Shown here: positions 1 through 8,114 of the stretch, one piece after another
Layout of the letters: the number at the start of each line of letters is the position of its first letter
How positions within the stretch are numbered: position 1 is the first letter of the stretch
DNA from: an uncultured bacterium
GTDB lineage: Bacteria; Bacteroidota; Bacteroidia; Bacteroidales; Rikenellaceae
Reading direction: 5' to 3'
Assembly: GCA_905214725.1 (NCBI GenBank)
Contig: CAJMNH010000021.1
Location: 1 to 24,201 of the forward strand
Length of the DNA: 24,201 nt
Made by a program: the position numbers and the translations under genes
Notes under the pieces: model-generated
What the model was told of the DNA's origin: nothing
Database searches by the model: none
What the model saw: the letters and a program-made list of their open reading frames with translations, nothing else

Positions 1-1601
1 CCGCCGCCGACGGAGAACAATACGTACTCAATCTGATCGATACCCCGGGACACGTCGATTTCTCCTACGAAGTATCGCGCGCCATCGCCTCGTGCGAAGG
101 GGCGTTGCTGGTCGTCGACGCCACGCAGGGCATTCAGGCGCAGACCATCTCGAATCTCTATCTCGCCGTAGGGCACGATCTGGAAATCATTCCCGTACTG
201 AATAAGATCGACGTCGATTCGGCGATGATCGACGAGGTGACCGATCAGGTCATCGATCTGATCGGCTGCAAGAAAGAGGATATATTGCTTGCCTCGGGTA
301 AGACGGGACAAGGCGTCGAGGAGGTTCTCGAAGCCATTATCACCCGCATTCCGGCGCCCAAAGGCGACGACAGCGCTCCTTTGCAGGCGCTGATCTTCGA
401 CTCGGTGTTCAATCCTTTCAGGGGAATTATCGCCTATTTTCGCGTCTTCAACGGCACGATCCGCAAGGGCGAACACGTCAAATTCATCAATACCGGCGCC
501 GAATACGACGCCGACGAAGTAGGCGTGCTGAAACTCAAGATGTCGCCGCGCGACGAAATCCGCGCCGGCGACGTGGGGTATATCTGTTCGGGCATCAAAA
601 ACTCGGCGGAGGTGAAGGTCGGCGACACGATCACATCGGTCACCACCCCCAGCCGCGAGGCGATCGCCGGATTCGAGGACGTCAAACCGATGGTCTTCGC
701 CGGCGTCTATCCCGTCGTGGCCGACCAATACGAAGACCTACGCGCTTCGCTCGAAAAATTGCAGCTCAACGACGCCTCGCTAACCTTCGAACCCGAGAGT
801 TCGCTGGCGCTCGGCTTCGGCTTCCGCTGCGGATTCCTCGGACTGCTGCATATGGAGATCATTCAGGAGCGTCTCTACCGCGAATTCGACATGGACGTCA
901 TCACCACCGTACCCAACGTCTCGTACCGCATTACCACCACATCGGGCGAGGAGTTGGAGGTGCACAATCCCTCGGGACTGCCCGAAATCACGAAGGTTTC
1001 GAAAATCGAGGAGCCCTATATTCTGGCGCAGATCATCACCAAGGCCGATTTTCTGGGCAACGTCATCAAACTCTGCATCGACAAGCGCGGCGTATTGAAG
1101 AACCAGACTTTCATCACGACGGACCGCGTGGAGGTCAATTTCGACATGCCGCTCTCGGAAATCGTCTTCGACTTCTACGACAAGCTCAAGTCGATTTCGA
1201 AGGGATACGCCTCATTCGACTACCATCGCACAGGCTATCAGCCCTCGAAACTGGCCAAACTGGACATTCTGCTCAACGGCGAACCGGTCGACGCCCTTTC
1301 GTCGCTCATCTACGCCGACCACGCCTACGACTTCGGCCGCAAGATGTGCGAAAAACTCAAGGAGCTGATCCCGCGCCAGCAATTCGACATCGCCATTCAG
1401 GCAGCCATCGGCGCCAAGATCATCGCCCGCGAGACCGTGAAGGCCGTGCGCAAGGATGTGACGGCCAAGTGTTACGGCGGCGATATTTCGCGTAAACGCA
1501 AGCTCTTGGAGAAGCAGAAGGCGGGTAAGAAGCGGATGCGGCAGATCGGACAGGTGCAGGTGCCGCAGTCGGCCTTCCTCGCCGTGCTGAAAATGGATTA
1601 A
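1..1601 (+). CDS. lepA: Elongation factor 4 (LepA), 5' end missing
   Basis: Translational GTPase that binds stalled ribosomes and promotes back-translocation or remodelling. The gene is cut by the left edge. The reading frame is open from base 3 and gives 532 residues, against about 595-600 for the family, so roughly 65 N-terminal residues with the P-loop are outside the window. Visible are the G3 motif DTPGHVDF near the edge, the G4 motif NKID, the EF-G-like domains, and the LepA-specific C-terminal domain with YQPSKLAKLDILLNG, KCYGGDISRKRKLLEKQK and the ending VPQSAFLAVLKMD. The first ATG in the window (base 105) is internal and is not the start. The acyl-CoA synthetase gene follows after about 45 bases on the same strand, so co-transcription is possible. 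Identification is secure. Confidence 0.97.
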   Translation, partial: AADGEQYVLNLIDTPGHVDFSYEVSRAIASCEGALLVVDATQGIQAQTISNLYLAVGHDLEIIPVLNKIDVDSAMIDEVTDQVIDLIGCKKEDILLASGKTGQGVEEVLEAIITRIPAPKGDDSAPLQALIFDSVFNPFRGIIAYFRVFNGTIRKGEHVKFINTGAEYDADEVGVLKLKMSPRDEIRAGDVGYICSGIKNSAEVKVGDTITSVTTPSREAIAGFEDVKPMVFAGVYPVVADQYEDLRASLEKLQLNDASLTFEPESSLALGFGFRCGFLGLLHMEIIQERLYREFDMDVITTVPNVSYRITTTSGEELEVHNPSGLPEITKVSKIEEPYILAQIITKADFLGNVIKLCIDKRGVLKNQTFITTDRVEVNFDMPLSEIVFDFYDKLKSISKGYASFDYHRTGYQPSKLAKLDILLNGEPVDALSSLIYADHAYDFGRKMCEKLKELIPRQQFDIAIQAAIGAKIIARETVKAVRKDVTAKCYGGDISRKRKLLEKQKAGKKRMRQIGQVQVPQSAFLAVLKMD

Positions 1602-1646
1602 CCTGCGTCCGGCCGAGGCGCCGGATCGACATAATAGTTGCCCTCT

Positions 1647-3542
1647 ATGAAGAAAACCATCATCGATCTCTTCGAAGCTTCCGTCGAAAAGTTCGGCGGC
1701 AAGACCTTCCTGCTCGAAAAACGGCATCACAAGTTCGAGCCTACGACCTATGCCGAAACCCGTGAGCAGGCGCTCGAAGTGGGCGCCGGACTGGCATCAG
1801 TCGGCATCCGTCCCGGCGACAAGGTGGCCATCCTCGCCGAGGGCAGCAACGCATGGATCATCTCCGAACTGGGGCTGTTCTATGCCGGAGCCGTCAGCGT
1901 TCCCCTCTCGGTGAAACTCGAAGAGTCGAACGACCTGCTGTTCCGCCTGCGACACGCCGAGGTCAAGGCGCTCTTCGTATCGAAACATCAATTGCCCAAG
2001 ATCCGTCGCATTCGCGCCGAACTGCCGCAGATCGAGCTCGTCGTGGTTTTCGGTCACATTCCGCTGGAATCGGGAGAAACGGCTTACGGAACCCTCAAAA
2101 AACTCGGGCGCGACTATTTCGGAAAGCACAAGGATGATTTTCTGAAAATCGGACAAAACATCCAGAACGACGACTACGCCACGATCACCTACACGTCGGG
2201 CACGACGACCGATCCGAAGGGGGTGATCCTCACGCACCGCAACTATACGGCCAACGTCGAGCAATCGCTCACGCGCATCGACATTCCGCCGTACTACCGC
2301 ACACTCATCATCCTGCCGCTCGATCACTGCTTCGCGCATGTCGTGGGCTTTTACATCATGATCGCCTGCGGCGCTACGGTAGCCACCGTGCAGATCGGCC
2401 GCACGCCGATGGAGACGCTCAAAAACATACCGGTCAACATCCGCGAGGTCCGGCCGCATTTTCTGCTGTCGGTTCCGGCGCTGGCCAAGAATTTTCGTAA
2501 AAATATCGAATCGACGATTCGCGCCAAAGGACCTATGACCGAACGGCTCTTCAACCTCGCACTTAAAACGGCTTACGAATACAATCAGGACGGATACAGT
2601 CGCGGCCGCGGTTGGCGTTTCATCCTCCGACCGGCCGTAGCGCTGTTCGACGGTCTGCTTTTCAGCAAGGTGCGCAAAGCCTTCGGCGGCGAACTGCGCT
2701 TCTTCGTGGGCGGCGGCGCGCTGCTCGACACGGAATTGCAACGCTTTTTCTATGCCGTCGGGATGCCGATGTTTCAGGGTTACGGACTCTCCGAAGCGAC
2801 GCCCGTCATCTCGACCAACTCGCCCAGACCGCACAAATGCCGTTTCGGCTCATCGGGCACGCTGGTACAGCCGCTTGACTGCCGTATTCTCGACGAGGAG
2901 GGGAGGGGACTGCCTAACGGGCAAAAAGGCGAAATCGTTATCCGGGGCGAGAACGTCATGGCTGGATACTGGAAAAACCCCGAAGCGACGGCAGACACCG
3001 TACGTGACGGCTGGCTCCACACGGGCGACATGGGTTATCTGACCGACGACGGATTCCTCTATGTGCTGGGGCGTTTCAAAAGCCTGCTGATCGCCTCTGA
3101 CGGCGAGAAATACAGCCCCGAAGGCATGGAGGAGGCGATCGCCGACGCGTCGCGGCTGATCGATCAGATCATCGTTCATAACAACCAGAATCCCTATACC
3201 GTTGCCATCGTCGTTCCTAACCGCGACGAATTGCGGCAATATTATCAGACCGTCGGTTCCGATCTTGCCGCATTGGCTCGAAAGGTCATGGGCGAGATCG
3301 ATGCTTTCCGTTCGGGCGGCATCCATGCCGGCGAATTCCCCGACCGTTGGCTGCCGTCGGCCATCGCCATCGTCGACGAGGCATTCACCGAGCAGAACGG
3401 GCTGGTCAACAGCACGATGAAGGTCATGCGAAGCAGGGTAGAGAGCCACTTCCACGACCGGTTGGAGGCGCTTTACACCCCTGAAGGGAAACGTCCCGAC
3501 AGCGAAGCGAATATCGCTTCGCTGAAAAAACTGCTGGGTTAA
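1647..3542 (+). CDS. Long-chain fatty acid-CoA ligase (AMP-forming)
   Basis: Activates fatty acids to acyl-CoA through an acyl-adenylate. The ANL-superfamily motifs are present in order: the phosphate-binding loop TYTSGTTTDPKGVILTH near residue 185, the adenine-binding GYGLSEATPVIS near residue 380, and the hinge region with TGDMGYLTDDGFLYVLGR followed by KSLLIASDGEKYSP, which carries the usual catalytic lysine region. At 631 residues the length fits the long-chain (FadD/FAA) branch. I chose the ATG at 1647 (MKKTIIDLF). A TTG nine bases upstream would add only three residues. The gene follows lepA closely and ends at a strong terminator. Substrate chain length cannot be read from sequence. 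Fatty-acid recycling for membrane lipids is a likely role, by inference. Confidence 0.93.
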   Translation: MKKTIIDLFEASVEKFGGKTFLLEKRHHKFEPTTYAETREQALEVGAGLASVGIRPGDKVAILAEGSNAWIISELGLFYAGAVSVPLSVKLEESNDLLFRLRHAEVKALFVSKHQLPKIRRIRAELPQIELVVVFGHIPLESGETAYGTLKKLGRDYFGKHKDDFLKIGQNIQNDDYATITYTSGTTTDPKGVILTHRNYTANVEQSLTRIDIPPYYRTLIILPLDHCFAHVVGFYIMIACGATVATVQIGRTPMETLKNIPVNIREVRPHFLLSVPALAKNFRKNIESTIRAKGPMTERLFNLALKTAYEYNQDGYSRGRGWRFILRPAVALFDGLLFSKVRKAFGGELRFFVGGGALLDTELQRFFYAVGMPMFQGYGLSEATPVISTNSPRPHKCRFGSSGTLVQPLDCRILDEEGRGLPNGQKGEIVIRGENVMAGYWKNPEATADTVRDGWLHTGDMGYLTDDGFLYVLGRFKSLLIASDGEKYSPEGMEEAIADASRLIDQIIVHNNQNPYTVAIVVPNRDELRQYYQTVGSDLAALARKVMGEIDAFRSGGIHAGEFPDRWLPSAIAIVDEAFTEQNGLVNSTMKVMRSRVESHFHDRLEALYTPEGKRPDSEANIASLKKLLG

Positions 3543-3558
3543 ATCATCGGCATATCAC

Positions 3559-3596
3559 AAAAGCAGCGATGGAATCGGAATCCATCGCTGCTTTTT
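3559..3596 (+). terminator. Rho-independent terminator after acyl-CoA synthetase
   Basis: A perfect 15-bp stem (3559-3573 with 3581-3595) with a 7-base loop, ending in a run of five T (3592-3596), 17 bases after the stop codon. It closes the lepA/acyl-CoA synthetase transcript. Confidence 0.92.
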
Positions 3597-3788
3597 CACA
3601 TGTTCATCAGCAAACGCATCGGCCGCGCCATCCGCTATGCCAAGCCGGCAAGATATTTCAATAGAATGCTGAAACGGAACGAAAGAATCTCGACCAAGCG
3701 ACCTAATTTTAGATTTGAGCGAAACTGGTCACCGATAAGTAGTCGAACACCTGTTTTTCGTTGCTTTTTTCTGCCTCAACCTAAAAAC
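3597..3788. other. Intergenic stretch, no supported gene
   Basis: Between the acyl-CoA synthetase terminator and the tRNA-Gly terminator I see no gene. A 72-codon plus-strand frame begins at 3600, four bases after the terminator T-run, and runs through the opposing tRNA terminator. It has no ribosome-binding site or recognisable motif and is rich in Arg and Lys, so I regard it as chance. The composition is more AT-rich than the flanking genes. Confidence 0.6.
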
Positions 3789-3824
3789 AAAAAAGTCTTA
3801 CATATCATTGATACATAAGACTTT
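3789..3824 (-). terminator. Rho-independent terminator of tRNA-Gly
   Basis: Read on the minus strand, a 15-bp stem (3810-3824 with 3792-3806, two G-T wobbles) closes a 3-base loop and runs into six T (complement of 3789-3794). It lies 36 bases past the tRNA 3' end, so it ends a monocistronic tRNA transcript. There is no T-run on the plus side. Confidence 0.88.
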
Positions 3825-3860
3825 CGCTGTTTGTTGCCGCTTCTTGCTTGCGGCCTCGTG

Positions 3861-3932
3861 AGCGGGAAACGGGATTCGGACCCGCGACCCTCAGCTTGGG
3901 AAGCTGATGCTCTACCCCTGAGCTACTCCCGC
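3861..3932 (-). tRNA. tRNA-Gly, anticodon CCC
   Basis: A 72-nt cloverleaf folds completely: a 7-bp acceptor stem (GCGGGAG with TTCCCGC, one G-T), a 4-bp D stem (GCTC/GAGC), a 5-bp anticodon stem (TCAGC/GCTGA) with loop TTCCCAA giving anticodon CCC, a 5-base variable loop, and a 5-bp T stem (GCGGG/CCCGT) with loop TCCGAAT. The discriminator base is T. CCA is not encoded, so it must be added after transcription, as is common in Bacteroidetes. The CCC isoacceptor reads GGG. The gene stands alone with its own promoter and terminator. Confidence 0.96.
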
Positions 3933-3941
3933 ATTGCATAC

Positions 3942-3970
3942 CGCATTCCGAAGTTGAACTCCGAAATGCG
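3942..3970 (-). repeat. Inverted repeat forming a tRNA leader hairpin
   Basis: Arms 3942-3955 and 3957-3970 are complementary along 14 positions, with two G-T pairs when read on the minus strand. The centre must open to a small loop. The repeat lies between the tRNA -7 box and the mature 5' end, so it would form almost the whole 5' leader that RNase P removes. It could equally be a protein-binding palindrome. The function is not known. Confidence 0.65.
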
Positions 3971-3973
3971 AAA

Positions 3974-4005
3974 CAAAAGTAATAAAAAATCGACGAATCG
4001 CCAAC
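3974..4005 (-). promoter_or_regulatory. Bacteroidetes-type promoter for tRNA-Gly
   Basis: On the minus strand, TACTTTTG (3974-3981) matches the -7 consensus TAnnTTTG exactly. Twenty bases upstream is GTTG (4002-4005), one mismatch from the -33 box TTTG. Transcription would start near 3967, about 35 bases before the tRNA. Confidence 0.65.
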
Positions 4006-4154
4006 GGCTTTTCGTATTTTTCTGCGATACAATCAAAAAAACCAATCAGATTACCAGAAAATCGGAATTAGAGGCAGAGGAGTCATCGACGGCAAATTCG
4101 ATTTACAAGCCCTGCTTTGGCCTCATATTTGAGTTTGAAGGTAGACGGCCGTAT

Positions 4155-4173
4155 CATGTCGAGATACGACATG
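4155..4173 (+). other. Short inverted repeat upstream of the MarC-family gene
   Basis: The perfect 7-bp arms CATGTCG and CGACATG are separated by AGATA, 34 bases before the start codon. A weak -7-like box, CATATTTG (4124-4131, one mismatch to TAnnTTTG), lies upstream. The repeat would then fall in the 5' leader and could be an operator or a leader hairpin. Evidence is thin. Nothing else is seen between 4006 and 4207. Confidence 0.35.
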
Positions 4174-4207
4174 CAGTCAATTTGTCCGAACCGCTAAAAA
4201 TCTCAGG

Positions 4208-4879
4208 ATGATCAAAGGTTTTATCTTCATGTTTATATCCTCCTTTATGGCTTTGTTTCCGGTGGCGAACCCCGTGGGAGCAGGATTTCTCGTGAACGGT
4301 TTTCTGTCGGGACTGGACGAAGATACCCGCAAGTCCATCATTCGGAGAATTCTCACCGACTACCTGCTTGTCGGGCTCGGCAGTCTGGCCGTCGGGCACT
4401 TCGTACTGGCGCTGTTCGACCTGTCGCTGCCAATCATCCAGCTGGGCGGCGGCCTGCTGATCTGCCGGACGGCACTGCAATGGCTCAGCGATTCCGACGC
4501 TTCGGTAGGCCGCATATCGAAAAAAAACGCCGACCCCATCAGCCTGCGTGCAATCGAATCCCAAATATTTTATCCCATTACGTTTCCCATCAGCATCGGC
4601 CCCGGCAGCGTCTCGGTCATTCTCACGCTGATGGCCTCTGCCAGCATACGGGGCGACTGGGTGAAGAGCCTGCTGAATTACGCGATCATCGCGCTCGTCA
4701 TCGTGCTGATGTGTTCGATTCTCTATCTGTTTCTGTCGCAGGGACAGAAGATCATCAAGAAAATCGGCGACAGCGGCAGTATTATCATCAATAAAATGGT
4801 TGCGTTCTTCACCTTCTGCGTCGGCATCCAGATCGTCGTAACGGGTATTGCCAAGATATTTCACATCACTGCGTTGTAA
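4208..4879 (+). CDS. MarC-family integral membrane protein
   Basis: A 223-residue multi-pass membrane protein with the N-terminal signature FMALFPVANPVGAGFLVNGF, typical of MarC (UPF0056). The family usually has about 200-220 residues and six transmembrane helices. Hydrophobic segments fall near residues 3-25, 48-68, 73-92, 117-140, 153-177 and 195-215. The family is named after a supposed link to multiple antibiotic resistance that was later not supported, and its transport substrate is unknown. The ATG at 4208 is preceded by a short purine-rich AGG. The gene stands alone and converges on the exonuclease gene with about 95 bases between stops and no clear terminator. Confidence 0.88.
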   Translation: MIKGFIFMFISSFMALFPVANPVGAGFLVNGFLSGLDEDTRKSIIRRILTDYLLVGLGSLAVGHFVLALFDLSLPIIQLGGGLLICRTALQWLSDSDASVGRISKKNADPISLRAIESQIFYPITFPISIGPGSVSVILTLMASASIRGDWVKSLLNYAIIALVIVLMCSILYLFLSQGQKIIKKIGDSGSIIINKMVAFFTFCVGIQIVVTGIAKIFHITAL

Positions 4880-4975
4880 GCGAAACTCGGTCTTCGACAG
4901 GAAACCGAAACAGAAATACACGACGTCGCAACTTTCATGCGACCCGAACTTGTATGGAAGGAAGGCCCGCCTTGT

Positions 4976-5479
4976 TTATCCGAAAAGTTTGAGGGCGATC
5001 TCGGCGCAGGCTTCGGCATCGGCCAACGCATGATGATGGCGTTCGAGCAGGTAGCCGCACGCCTCGGAGACGGTATGGAGTTGGTAGTTCGGCAGCCCCT
5101 TGATCTGACGGCGCGAAGCCCGCAACGTGCACAGAAACCGGTAGTCGGGATAGGGTAGTCCGTAGAGAGCGTGCACGGCGCGCAGGCATCCTTCGTCGAA
5201 CGGCGAATTGTGGGCAACGAGCGGCAACCCCTCGATCCGAGGCGCGATTTCAGCCCACACATCGGGAAATAGCGGCGCATCCTCGGTATCGCAGCGCGTA
5301 AGACCGTGAATCGCCGTGGTAAAAGCGGAATAATAATTAGGGTAGGGACGAATCAGCCGATAAAAACTCTCCGCCGTCTCGCCGCCCCGAACAATCACCA
5401 CGCCCACGCTGCATACGCTCGTACGCTGGCCATTAGCCGTCTCGAAGTCGATCGCCGCAAAATCTCTTATCTGATCCAT
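4976..5479 (-). CDS. DEDDh 3'-5' exonuclease (DnaQ/RNase T-like)
   Basis: A 167-residue single-domain exonuclease. All three Exo motifs of the DEDDh family are visible: Exo I AIDFETA (Asp11, Glu13), Exo II AHNSPFD (Asp95), and Exo III HHALADAEA with the catalytic His near 149 and Asp154. IHGLT near residue 58 is also typical of DNA polymerase III epsilon-like exonucleases. There is no polymerase, BRCT or UvrC-like extension, so it is a stand-alone DNA- or RNA-trimming nuclease rather than the replicative proofreading subunit by evident context. The gene is cut off from the upstream lipoprotein gene by a terminator, so it probably has its own promoter in the short gap. I could not find a clear box there. 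Confidence 0.9.
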   Translation of the reverse strand: MDQIRDFAAIDFETANGQRTSVCSVGVVIVRGGETAESFYRLIRPYPNYYSAFTTAIHGLTRCDTEDAPLFPDVWAEIAPRIEGLPLVAHNSPFDEGCLRAVHALYGLPYPDYRFLCTLRASRRQIKGLPNYQLHTVSEACGYLLERHHHALADAEACAEIALKLFG

Positions 5480-5510
5480 GTGCTTGGTTGAATACCGCTA
5501 TTTCGATCGG

Positions 5511-5533
5511 AAAAAGCCGGGGACAACCCCGGC
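5511..5533 (-). terminator. Rho-independent terminator of FISUMP lipoprotein gene
   Basis: Read on the minus strand, GCCGGGG-TTGT-CCCCGGC is followed by five T (complement of 5511-5515), 26 bases past the lipoprotein stop. It isolates that gene from the exonuclease gene. Confidence 0.93.
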
Positions 5534-5559
5534 CTCCGTTCTCTTCCATTGGTGTTCGA

Positions 5560-7011
5560 TTACTTTATCTTCACGCAGCGCACCTGCATACCGCCGGCGG
5601 CATACTGCAAAGCCGCGCCCTGAAACGAAGACCCTACGCGCGTTCCATTGATATCGAACGAGAAATCCATCGCATAGGCCTGCTTGCCTTCACCCGTCGA
5701 ACTCCAATAATAACCCGTCCACGGAGTAGGACGCACCTCGTTATCGTTCATATTGGTCAGCGCGCCCGTATAGAAACTGCGGCGGCCGGCTCCGGGAAAG
5801 AAGGCGTCGTTTACGCCGTCGGTCAGCGTAAAGCCGTAATTTTTCTCCAGTTCGGGAGCTATGGCGTCCTTGATGTGCAACGCGGCAAAAACCTCCTTCG
5901 AAGGCACTTTCCAGCCCCTCGGACAAGGATCGTTGTTGTTTTTAGTCGTGTTCCACAATGTCGCGTCGGCCGTCTGAAGCCAGTTGTAATCGCTGCTTTT
6001 GACTCCCGTAATGAAAGCCAGCGCATGCGCATTGGCGTAGCTCATCAGCCCCGTCTCGGAATCCGACTCGGTATAGTCGATGTAAGTCCGCAGATTCTGG
6101 CTGTCGTAGAGCAGCGCATCGGCCGAATCGGCCATATTGTAATAGCGCGGCCCTGCGAACGGGTCTTTGCGTCCCCACTGGTAATAAACGCCGTACGATG
6201 CGAGAATATCCGCCTCGGAGGTTCCCGATACGACACCTGCACCAAGGTTGCGTTTCATCATCACCTCGCCGCCGAGTTCGACCTGCTCCTTGTCGGGATC
6301 GAACTCCGCACACCACAAATGCCACGACCACAACAGATTGCCGGCAGTATCGAATGCCCCGAGGACGGCATTGCCGTGGTTGAAAAACGTCGTCTTCTTA
6401 TCGTCATCGGTACCGAGCGCATGATAGAAATAGGCTTTGCCGTCGACCAGTTTCGGAAATTCAATCACCTTGTAGGGCGTCTCCCACAGGATCGCCACGC
6501 TGGCGGGCGCGAGCGTCGCATCGGCATCTTCGCCCTTGCGGGTCACGTCGATGCAGTAACGCGCATTCGACTTACTGATAATGTAACAGTTGGAAGGTTG
6601 ATCCGTGAGGTCGATCACCTCGGCGAGCGAGACATAAAGCGAAGTCGAAACGCTCGATCCGCCGGAGGAATGCCCCGTCAGATAGACGGTTCCGTATCTG
6701 ACATTGGTGTTCTCTTCGTCTCCGTCGGCCTGTGTGCTCTCCTCCGGAAAGGTCGTCGGCGCAGTCACATAAATGCGACGCTCGCTCATATCGACCGAAA
6801 CCGACCAACCTTGCGGGACGGTCGTCGGAGAGACGGATACGATATTGATCGCCGTAAAGCCTATCGAAGTCTTGCCTCCCGGTTCATCGACGAAAGCGCC
6901 CCGTTCGTTGAGGAGAAACGAGTAGGTCTCGCTATCCTTTTTACACGACTGAAGCAACGTCGCCGCAACGACGAACAGCCCCACGAAGATTTTCACTGTC
7001 AGATTTTTCAT
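5560..7011 (-). CDS. Lipoprotein with FISUMP-type C-terminal domain
   Basis: A 483-residue predicted lipoprotein. The N-terminus has a basic start, a hydrophobic stretch and the lipobox LLQSC (Cys23), followed by KKDSE. There is no Asp at +2, and the charged residues after Cys resemble Bacteroidetes surface-export signals, so an outer-membrane location is likely (inference). The C-terminal 120 residues match the 'Fibrobacter succinogenes major paralogous' domain: DPCPRGWKVPS at 361, GYYWSST near 433 and the terminal GMQVRCVK. The middle contains NCYIISKSNARYCIDV and GNAVLGAFDTAGNLLWSWH, arrangements also seen in large Bacteroidales surface or fimbria-associated lipoproteins. No enzyme motif is seen. 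The gene is monocistronic with its own terminator. The exact function is unknown; adhesion or a surface structure is the most plausible. Confidence 0.85.
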   Translation of the reverse strand: MKNLTVKIFVGLFVVAATLLQSCKKDSETYSFLLNERGAFVDEPGGKTSIGFTAINIVSVSPTTVPQGWSVSVDMSERRIYVTAPTTFPEESTQADGDEENTNVRYGTVYLTGHSSGGSSVSTSLYVSLAEVIDLTDQPSNCYIISKSNARYCIDVTRKGEDADATLAPASVAILWETPYKVIEFPKLVDGKAYFYHALGTDDDKKTTFFNHGNAVLGAFDTAGNLLWSWHLWCAEFDPDKEQVELGGEVMMKRNLGAGVVSGTSEADILASYGVYYQWGRKDPFAGPRYYNMADSADALLYDSQNLRTYIDYTESDSETGLMSYANAHALAFITGVKSSDYNWLQTADATLWNTTKNNNDPCPRGWKVPSKEVFAALHIKDAIAPELEKNYGFTLTDGVNDAFFPGAGRRSFYTGALTNMNDNEVRPTPWTGYYWSSTGEGKQAYAMDFSFDINGTRVGSSFQGAALQYAAGGMQVRCVKIK

Positions 7012-7334
7012 TTGTATAAAGCGACTCGTTATTTCTCAAAATATCTGCAAATATACCAAAAAGCGGAGAATAATCCGCTACACCTTTCAAATTATTTGTG
7101 TTTAGGAATAATTCTTGCCCGATGCAAGAACGAACGGACGGGCAAAATTAGTATATTGCAGGTACGTCATAACAGGAGAAACCGACACCGAATTACGAAG
7201 ATCTCTTCATCGGAGCGGTGTCGATAGGGAATCCGGCGTCTCCAAGACGCCGCAATACGAGGAAGACGAGGTTCCGTATCGGCGAAATTCACAACTTGAC
7301 AAATTACTTACATGCGTCTTCCTCCCGTTGGTAT
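7012..7334. promoter_or_regulatory. Divergent intergenic region, hairpin-rich, no gene
   Basis: This 323-base gap separates the lipoprotein (-) and CDGSH (+) genes. It contains a -7 box for the lipoprotein gene and an inverted repeat (7062-7067 with 7074-7079) just upstream of it. Further right are hairpin arms 7112-7118/7124-7130 (7 bp), a GACACCG...CGGTGTC pair at about 7178-7221, a 7-bp hairpin GGCGTCT-CCA-AGACGCC at about 7235-7251, and a 10-bp complementarity between 7259-7268 and 7315-7324, the latter ending 10 bases before the CDGSH start codon. A near-match -7 box (TATATTG at 7152-7158) could start a leader of about 170 bases. No riboswitch class was recognised. Confidence 0.5.
7048..7055 (-). 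promoter_or_regulatory. -7 box for FISUMP lipoprotein gene
   Basis: TATATTTG on the minus strand is an exact TAnnTTTG match, 36 bases from the ATG. No TTTG is found at the expected -33 spacing. The inverted repeat AGCGGA...TCCGCT occupies about that place and could bind a regulator. Confidence 0.5.
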
Positions 7335-8102
7335 ATGAAAAAGGTTAAAATCGAAAAAGGATCGAAACAGGCCGACGCCCGATTCCGCATCACCGTCGAA
7401 GAGACGGGCCCCTATCTGGTTTACGGACAGCCGCCGCTGGCCCAGCAGTTTATCATGCCCGACGCCGAGGGCGAAAGCTGGTATTTTCAGGAGGGCGCGC
7501 ATTTCTCCACCGAAGACGAACCGACGGCGTTATGCCGCTGCGGCGCATCGAAGAAAAAACCCTACTGCGACGGCTCGCATGTCCATGCCGAGTGGAACCC
7601 GAAGCTGACGGCCGACGACGCTCCGATGCTGGACAACATCGAACTGACCGAAGGCGAGACTCTTTCGATGACCGACAACCCCAAATACTGCGTCTTCGCA
7701 CGGTTCTGCGACGCCAAGGGACAGGCGTGGAATCTGGTCGAGCAGTCGGAAAACGCGGAAGCCCACGAGCTGGCGATCCGCGAAGCTTCGATGTGCCCCA
7801 GCGGCCGTCTGATGGCGTGGGACAACGAGACGGGAACGCCCTATGAATTTCAGTTCGAACCGTCGCTGGGCCTGATCGAGGACATTGCCATCGGCGCCAG
7901 CAGCGGACTGTGGGTACGCGGCGGCATTCCCGTCGACCGCGAGTCGGGCGAGAGCTACGAAATCCGTAACCGCGTCGTACTCTGCCGCTGCGGACAGTCG
8001 CACAACAAGCCCTATTGCGACGGCACACACGCCTCGATCCGGTTCAACGACCAACTCGAAGGGGTTCCCGAAGGCGAAACGGTTCCTGAAAAGGTCTACT
8101 GA
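7335..8102 (+). CDS. Double-CDGSH iron-sulfur protein
   Basis: A 255-residue protein with two CDGSH-type [2Fe-2S] sites, each with the CxC...CDGxH ligand set: CRCGASKKKPYCDGSH (Cys67, Cys69, Cys78, His82) and CRCGQSHNKPYCDGTH (Cys217, Cys219, Cys228, His232). Between them is a segment with Cys119, Cys125 and MCPSGRL (Cys154), reminiscent of the small Fer4_19-type iron-sulfur domain that often accompanies CDGSH domains. No membrane segment is seen, so it is probably cytosolic. Such proteins transfer electrons or clusters; the partner is unknown. I chose the ATG at 7335 (MKKVKIEKG). The frame is open upstream to 7218, but that extension is low-complexity, basic and lies in the structured leader. 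The gene ends 12 bases before a strong terminator hairpin shared with the converging QueG-like gene. Confidence 0.9.
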   Translation: MKKVKIEKGSKQADARFRITVEETGPYLVYGQPPLAQQFIMPDAEGESWYFQEGAHFSTEDEPTALCRCGASKKKPYCDGSHVHAEWNPKLTADDAPMLDNIELTEGETLSMTDNPKYCVFARFCDAKGQAWNLVEQSENAEAHELAIREASMCPSGRLMAWDNETGTPYEFQFEPSLGLIEDIAIGASSGLWVRGGIPVDRESGESYEIRNRVVLCRCGQSHNKPYCDGTHASIRFNDQLEGVPEGETVPEKVY

Positions 8103-8114
8103 CAAACTGCCGCC

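Noticed and set aside
3600..3818. 72-codon plus-strand frame after the acyl-CoA synthetase terminator
   Set aside because: It starts just after a terminator, has no ribosome-binding site or motif, and ends inside the opposing tRNA terminator.
3805..4032. 75-codon minus-strand frame across the tRNA
   Set aside because: It translates the tRNA-Gly gene itself, a well-known source of false protein calls.
5488..7227. 579-codon plus-strand open frame opposite the FISUMP lipoprotein
   Set aside because: It is the antisense shadow of a well-supported gene, is rich in Arg, His and Ile without domains, and runs through the terminator at 5511-5533.
7218..7334. N-terminal extension of the CDGSH protein
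   Set aside because: The added 39 residues are basic, non-conserved in character and lie in the hairpin-rich leader. MKKVKIEKG at 7335 is a natural start.
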